Source: Victivallales bacterium (GTDB taxonomy: Bacteria > Verrucomicrobiota > Lentisphaeria > Oligosphaerales > Lenti-02). Taken from it: a stretch of DNA of 9,903 bases. Within the stretch, counting starts at the first letter, position 1. Every line of letters begins with the position of its first letter. Where the stretch lies: assembly GCA_018648945.1 (NCBI GenBank), contig JABGQJ010000252.1, forward strand, positions 1 to 9,903, read 5' to 3'. The notes beneath the pieces were generated by a model. It had not been told where the DNA came from, searched no databases, and saw nothing but the letters and a program-made list of their open reading frames with translations. The translations under genes were made by a program, and so were the position numbers. Below, one piece after another: positions 6,087 to 9,903 of the stretch.

Positions 6087-9000
6087 ATGACCTTGCGTTC
6101 TCCCATGCACTGGACAACCGCCCTTCTCGCCATTCTCGTCGGCGGCACGCTTTCCGCCCAGACCACCAACCTGTTGCCGAACGCCGGCTTCGAGGAGGTG
6201 GCCAACGGCCGTCCCGCCAAGTGGGCACCGATCAACTTCCGTACCGGCGGGGTGGCCCGGCTGGAGACGGGAAAGGCCCATGGGGGCGAGCGCTATGTCG
6301 CCCTGCAAAGCCGTGACAATACCGAACGCATCGCTTGGCGGGCCGCTGGCCCGCTGCCGGCCGGCACGCCCTTTGTCGCCGCCGGTGGCTGGTACCGCAC
6401 GGCAGGGCTGGTCAAGGGGCGCGGACGGGGGGCTAGCTTCCGCGTCCATTTCTATGGCACAAGGGATGGCAAGATGCGCGAACTCGGCCTCCGCCAGGGC
6501 TTCTTTCCGCCCAGCGCGGCGTGGAGCAAGACGGGCGAGAAGGTGTACCCCGTACCCGCCGGAGCCGAACGGGTGGAATTGCAGGTCTTCAACTGGCTGA
6601 TGCCGGGAACGACCTGCTGGGACGACGTCTGGATTCGTGCCGTTGACAAGAAGGAGTTTGCCGCCATGCCGAAGAGCCAGCAGTTGATGTCCCAGCCCAT
6701 CCCAAATGTGACCCTCGAAGCCGAGGCAGCACGGATCGATCCCGCCCGAGCCGCGGTCTTCGAGCAGTCGAACTTTGCCAGCAAACAGGGGGTGGCGCTC
6801 AAGGACGCCCAGAGCACGAACGTGGGCAAACCCGAGACGGCTCCCGATCTGGTATTTGCCTTCACCGCTGCTCAGTCCGGGCGCTACCTGATCCGTACCC
6901 ACGCCGCCACGGACGCCAAGGGCACCGAGACCATGCGCCGGGCCAAGGGCAAGTACGATTCCCTCTACCTCATGCTCGCCATCGGTAAGGGACGCCCAAC
7001 CCAGCGCGTCGTCTTCGTGCCCTGGAGCAGGCCGACAAGCTGCTCGCAGACCCTCGGCAAGTTCGACTTCAATGGCAAGGAGCAGGAGATCGCTGTTTGG
7101 CTGCCGGAAGGCGTCCGTCTGGATCGTCTACAGATTCTCCCCTACGTGCCTCCGGCCGTGCCCGATGCCGTCAAGGCCTACAAACCCGGCGTTGCGCCTC
7201 CGCCTTCACGACCCCGTCTCTGGGTGAACGAGACCTCGCTGCCGCAGGTGCGCGCCAATCTTGACCGGGGGGAGAACGCCCCCCTTTGGGCCAAGGTGCG
7301 CGAGCGGGCCGCGAAGCCGGTGACGCTGACCATCAAGCCAGGCACCGAGATCCGCCACGACCGTGGGCTGGAATCCGCTGCCGTGAACAAGGCGTTCGTG
7401 TACCTGATGGCCGGGGAGCGCGAGCATGGGGCCGAAGCCGTCCGGCTCATGCGCGACTACCTCGCCGCCGTCGAGTTCGGCAATCTGCTGGACATCACCC
7501 GCGAGATCGGTCGGGCCATCTACTCCGGATCGCTGGTCTACGACTGGTGCTACGACCTGATGACCCCTGCCGACCGGGAGAGCATCCGCACCAACCTGAT
7601 GCGCCTGGCGGACGACATGGAAATCGGCTGGCCGCCCTTCCGGCAGATGATCGTCAACGGCCATGGCAACGAGGCACAGGTCAACCGCGACCTGCTCGCC
7701 ATGTCCATCGCCATCTATAGCGAGGACCCGGTTCCCTACCAATACTGCGTCTACCGGATTCTGGAGGAACTGGTGCCCATGCGCCGTTTCGAGTACCAGT
7801 CCCCGCGCCACAATCAGGGCGTGAGTTACGGCCCGTTCCGCTACAGTTGGGACTTGCATGCCGCTTGGCTTATGCGGCGCATGGCCGGGAAGCCGGTGTT
7901 CGACGACAATATCGGCGATGTCTACCGGGGCTGGCTCTACATGCGCGTGCCCGGGCACCGCGTGCTGCGCGATGGCGACGGCTTCTCCGACTCCCGTCCC
8001 GCAAACCTGGGTGCCGCCACCTTGCTGAACTACGCCTACACCGGCAATCCCGTCGTGAAATGGGACTTCCTGCGCCAGGGGGGCATGAAGGGTGATCCCA
8101 TCCCCATCCTGCTGCTCAACGACCCCGGCCTGGTTCCCGCGGAAGGCCTGGACGAGCTTCCCCAGACCATCGACTACGGCCCAATCCTGGGCGGCATGGT
8201 GGCCCGTACGGGCTGGAACATGGGTCGCAACGCCGCCGATGTGGTGGTGGAGATGAAGGGCGGCGGCTACAACTTCGGCAATCACCAGCACGCGGATGCC
8301 GGGGCCTTCCAGATCTACTATCGTGGCTTCCAGTCCGGCGATCTCGGCCAGTACCATTTCTATGGCACTCCCTACGACAGCAACTTCTGCAAGCGGTCGG
8401 TCGCCCACAGCATGCTCTTCGTGGTGGACCCGGCAGAGAAGTTCCGGGGCACCACAACCAATGACGGCGGCGCCCGCTTCGTCCGCTCCTGCCCGTTGAC
8501 TCCCGAGCAGACCACCAGCAACCCCTTGTTCGCCAACGGCACCGTGCTGTCGAGCAGCGTCGGGCCGCACGCACAGCGCCCCTTCTTCAGCCATTTCGCC
8601 GTGGATCTGAAATCGGCCTATAGCGACAAGATCAGGAGCTACGTGCGGAGCTTCTGCTTCCTCAATCTCGACAACGAGCAGACGCCAGCCGTGCTGATTG
8701 TGCTGGACGCGCTGACCACGGCCAAACCAGAATTCGAGAAGCGCTGGCAGATCAATGCGCTGAACCCACCAGAACGGACCGCAGAAGGCGTCGTGCTGCA
8801 CCAGTCCGCCCTCGGCCTAACGGGCAAGGTGAACATCCGCATGCTACGCCCCCGCCCAACCCACCGCGAGTTGGAGATTCTCAGCGGCAAGATGGCAAAC
8901 AGCGTCGCCGGAACCGTGTTCGAGGCCCCGAAGCCGAACGCGCCGGAAGGCAAAGGGCACCGGGTTGTGTTCTCCGCCAAGACCGCCCGCGCGCAGGAGA

Positions 9001-9903
9001 CCTTCCTCACCGTGCTGACCATGGCGGGCGAAGACGCGCCCGAGTTGCCCGTCGCTGTAGCCGAGACCCCGAACGCCTTTGTCCTGTCCCTAGCCAATCG
9101 AGTCGTGGTCATGCCCCGCAACGAGAAACTCCTCGGGGAACCGCTGACGGTCGAGGTACCGCCAGGGCAGGGCTGGCAACTCCTGCTCGCCGGGCTTGCA
9201 CCGGGGGCCTGGAGTATCCAGAGCGCCGACGGCAAGACCGCACTCAATGCCACGGTCCTCGCTGGCCAACACACGGCCTTTGCCGTCGTCGATGGCGGAC
9301 CTTACGCGATCAACCCCACCACTCTCCCCGGTGCCCGCCGGTTCACTGCCGCCCTGGACTTCATGCCCACTCCATCGGCGCCCTTGACCGACCGGGTGTT
9401 CATGGGCAGTCGGTTGGTGCCGGACGCGCGGGTGAAGGTGGTGGGTGAGAACTGGCTCCTCCCCGCTGAGGCGGTCGCTTCGCTTGCGGGCCTGTCCTGC
9501 GCTGGCTCGCCCAAGGAGCTGGTGATCGTCAGCGGCGAACGGAAGGCTGTGTTCCAGGAGGGTGCCAAGCAGTTCCTCCTGAACGGGCAACCCTTCGCGC
9601 TGTCCACTCCCGCGATTCGCGATGCCGGCACATGGTATGTGTCGGCTGCCATGCTTGCAGCACTGGCAGGGCAGTCGCTCGTGCAGGACGAGGAGTCGCG
9701 TTGCGCAGAGCTCCTGGCCTTGGCACACCCCTTCCCAAGAAACGTATTGTGGATCGAGGCCAACCAGAATTCGAACGTGGCCGAACTGACCGCAATGCTC
9801 ACGGCCATTCCCGAACGGACCCAGTATTGGGCCGCCAAGGGGAGCGAGGTTCAGTTCGACGTGGTCCTGACTCAGCCGGCCTCCGTCAGCGCAGTTGGCA
9901 TCC
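6087..9903 (+). CDS. Secreted multi-modular heparinase II-type (PL21-like) polysaccharide lyase (C-terminus beyond window)
   Basis: The frame is open for 1272 codons to the right edge. A Sec signal peptide (1-24, cleavage at LSA|Q) is followed by a CBM4/9-like jelly roll (about 28-190, LLPNAGFEE) and a CBM6/35-like module (about 208-365, from LEAEAA). From about 375 (RPRLWV) comes the alpha-barrel, then the beta-sandwich to about 1072 of the heparinase II/III family, which cleaves uronate glycans by beta-elimination. Against the Pedobacter heparinus heparinase II residues as I recall them, H526, E529, Y581 and R585 match H202, E205, Y257 and R261 at identical spacing. N732, H733 (in GNHQHAD) match N405 and H406, while H735, D752 and probably H774 match the zinc ligands H408, D425 and H464. 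Residues about 1104-1215 resemble a copper amine oxidase N-terminal (stalk) domain, and 1219 onward (TQYWAAKG) looks like an F5/8 type C module. The extra modules are unusual for a family usually of about 750 residues. Lyase call firm; substrate inferred. Confidence 0.92.
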   Translation, partial: MTLRSPMHWTTALLAILVGGTLSAQTTNLLPNAGFEEVANGRPAKWAPINFRTGGVARLETGKAHGGERYVALQSRDNTERIAWRAAGPLPAGTPFVAAGGWYRTAGLVKGRGRGASFRVHFYGTRDGKMRELGLRQGFFPPSAAWSKTGEKVYPVPAGAERVELQVFNWLMPGTTCWDDVWIRAVDKKEFAAMPKSQQLMSQPIPNVTLEAEAARIDPARAAVFEQSNFASKQGVALKDAQSTNVGKPETAPDLVFAFTAAQSGRYLIRTHAATDAKGTETMRRAKGKYDSLYLMLAIGKGRPTQRVVFVPWSRPTSCSQTLGKFDFNGKEQEIAVWLPEGVRLDRLQILPYVPPAVPDAVKAYKPGVAPPPSRPRLWVNETSLPQVRANLDRGENAPLWAKVRERAAKPVTLTIKPGTEIRHDRGLESAAVNKAFVYLMAGEREHGAEAVRLMRDYLAAVEFGNLLDITREIGRAIYSGSLVYDWCYDLMTPADRESIRTNLMRLADDMEIGWPPFRQMIVNGHGNEAQVNRDLLAMSIAIYSEDPVPYQYCVYRILEELVPMRRFEYQSPRHNQGVSYGPFRYSWDLHAAWLMRRMAGKPVFDDNIGDVYRGWLYMRVPGHRVLRDGDGFSDSRPANLGAATLLNYAYTGNPVVKWDFLRQGGMKGDPIPILLLNDPGLVPAEGLDELPQTIDYGPILGGMVARTGWNMGRNAADVVVEMKGGGYNFGNHQHADAGAFQIYYRGFQSGDLGQYHFYGTPYDSNFCKRSVAHSMLFVVDPAEKFRGTTTNDGGARFVRSCPLTPEQTTSNPLFANGTVLSSSVGPHAQRPFFSHFAVDLKSAYSDKIRSYVRSFCFLNLDNEQTPAVLIVLDALTTAKPEFEKRWQINALNPPERTAEGVVLHQSALGLTGKVNIRMLRPRPTHRELEILSGKMANSVAGTVFEAPKPNAPEGKGHRVVFSAKTARAQETFLTVLTMAGEDAPELPVAVAETPNAFVLSLANRVVVMPRNEKLLGEPLTVEVPPGQGWQLLLAGLAPGAWSIQSADGKTALNATVLAGQHTAFAVVDGGPYAINPTTLPGARRFTAALDFMPTPSAPLTDRVFMGSRLVPDARVKVVGENWLLPAEAVASLAGLSCAGSPKELVIVSGERKAVFQEGAKQFLLNGQPFALSTPAIRDAGTWYVSAAMLAALAGQSLVQDEESRCAELLALAHPFPRNVLWIEANQNSNVAELTAMLTAIPERTQYWAAKGSEVQFDVVLTQPASVSAVGI

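Noticed and set aside
3975..6902. A 975-codon open frame on the minus strand across the 845-residue gene and the start of the lyase gene
   Set aside because: It is antisense to two genes with signal peptides, domains and ribosome binding sites. Its translation is low-complexity in G, A, V, H and D, with no recognisable motif, as expected from strong G/C bias at third positions on the other strand.
7206..8801. A 531-codon open frame on the minus strand inside the lyase gene
   Set aside because: The plus strand carries the full heparinase II catalytic set at these positions. The antisense product has no motif and the composition of a shadow frame.
1..9903. CRISPR arrays, tRNA or rRNA genes, insertion sequences, attachment sites
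   Set aside because: No spaced direct repeats, transposase motifs or terminal inverted repeats were seen, and nearly all the DNA is accounted for by five coding regions. A small RNA could be missed by eye.

Overview
This is a GC-rich chromosomal window that is almost entirely protein-coding. It holds one gene on the minus strand at the left edge and, diverging from it, a tightly packed run of four genes on the plus strand that reaches the right edge. The gene content suggests a member of the Planctomycetota-Verrucomicrobiota-Lentisphaerota (PVC) group or a similar polysaccharide degrader: a Tat-exported S1 sulfatase, a large secreted protein flanked by jelly-roll modules, and a multi-modular secreted heparinase II-type lyase. 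This placement is inferred from gene style; there is no rRNA or marker gene to prove it.

Layout. Positions 1-600 (minus) encode a HAD-superfamily phosphatase-like protein whose C-terminus runs off the window. Positions 601-761 are a divergent intergenic region with a sigma-70-like promoter candidate for each side and a perfect 7-7-7 inverted repeat (658-678) between and overlapping them, a plausible operator. Positions 762-2048 encode a LarA-family (DUF2088, lactate racemase homologue) protein that keeps the residues used to hold the nickel-pincer cofactor. Positions 2091-3485 encode a formylglycine sulfatase with a twin-arginine leader. Positions 3549-6086 encode an 845-residue secreted protein of no recognised family, built as jelly roll, beta-rich region, possible TIM-barrel-like core and a second jelly roll. 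Position 6087 to the right edge (9903) is one open reading frame of at least 1272 residues: signal peptide, two carbohydrate-binding-like modules, a heparinase II/III (PL21-like) lyase with a complete catalytic and zinc-site set, a domain resembling the copper amine oxidase N-terminal (stalk-type) repeat, and the start of a possible F5/8 type C module. No gene-free stretch exceeds 300 bases.

How the genes may work together. The short gaps (42, 63 and 0 bases) and common strand suggest one operon. The sulfatase would remove sulfate esters and the lyase would cut a uronate-containing polysaccharide by beta-elimination; heparan-sulfate-like or another sulfated uronic acid glycan is the natural guess. 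The 845-residue protein could be a further glycan-active enzyme or a binding protein. The LarA-like protein, with no signal peptide, would act in the cytoplasm on an alpha-hydroxy acid, possibly a sugar acid from the same pathway. No transporter, SusC/SusD pair, unsaturated glucuronyl hydrolase, regulator or cofactor-biosynthesis gene (larB, larC, larE) is in view.
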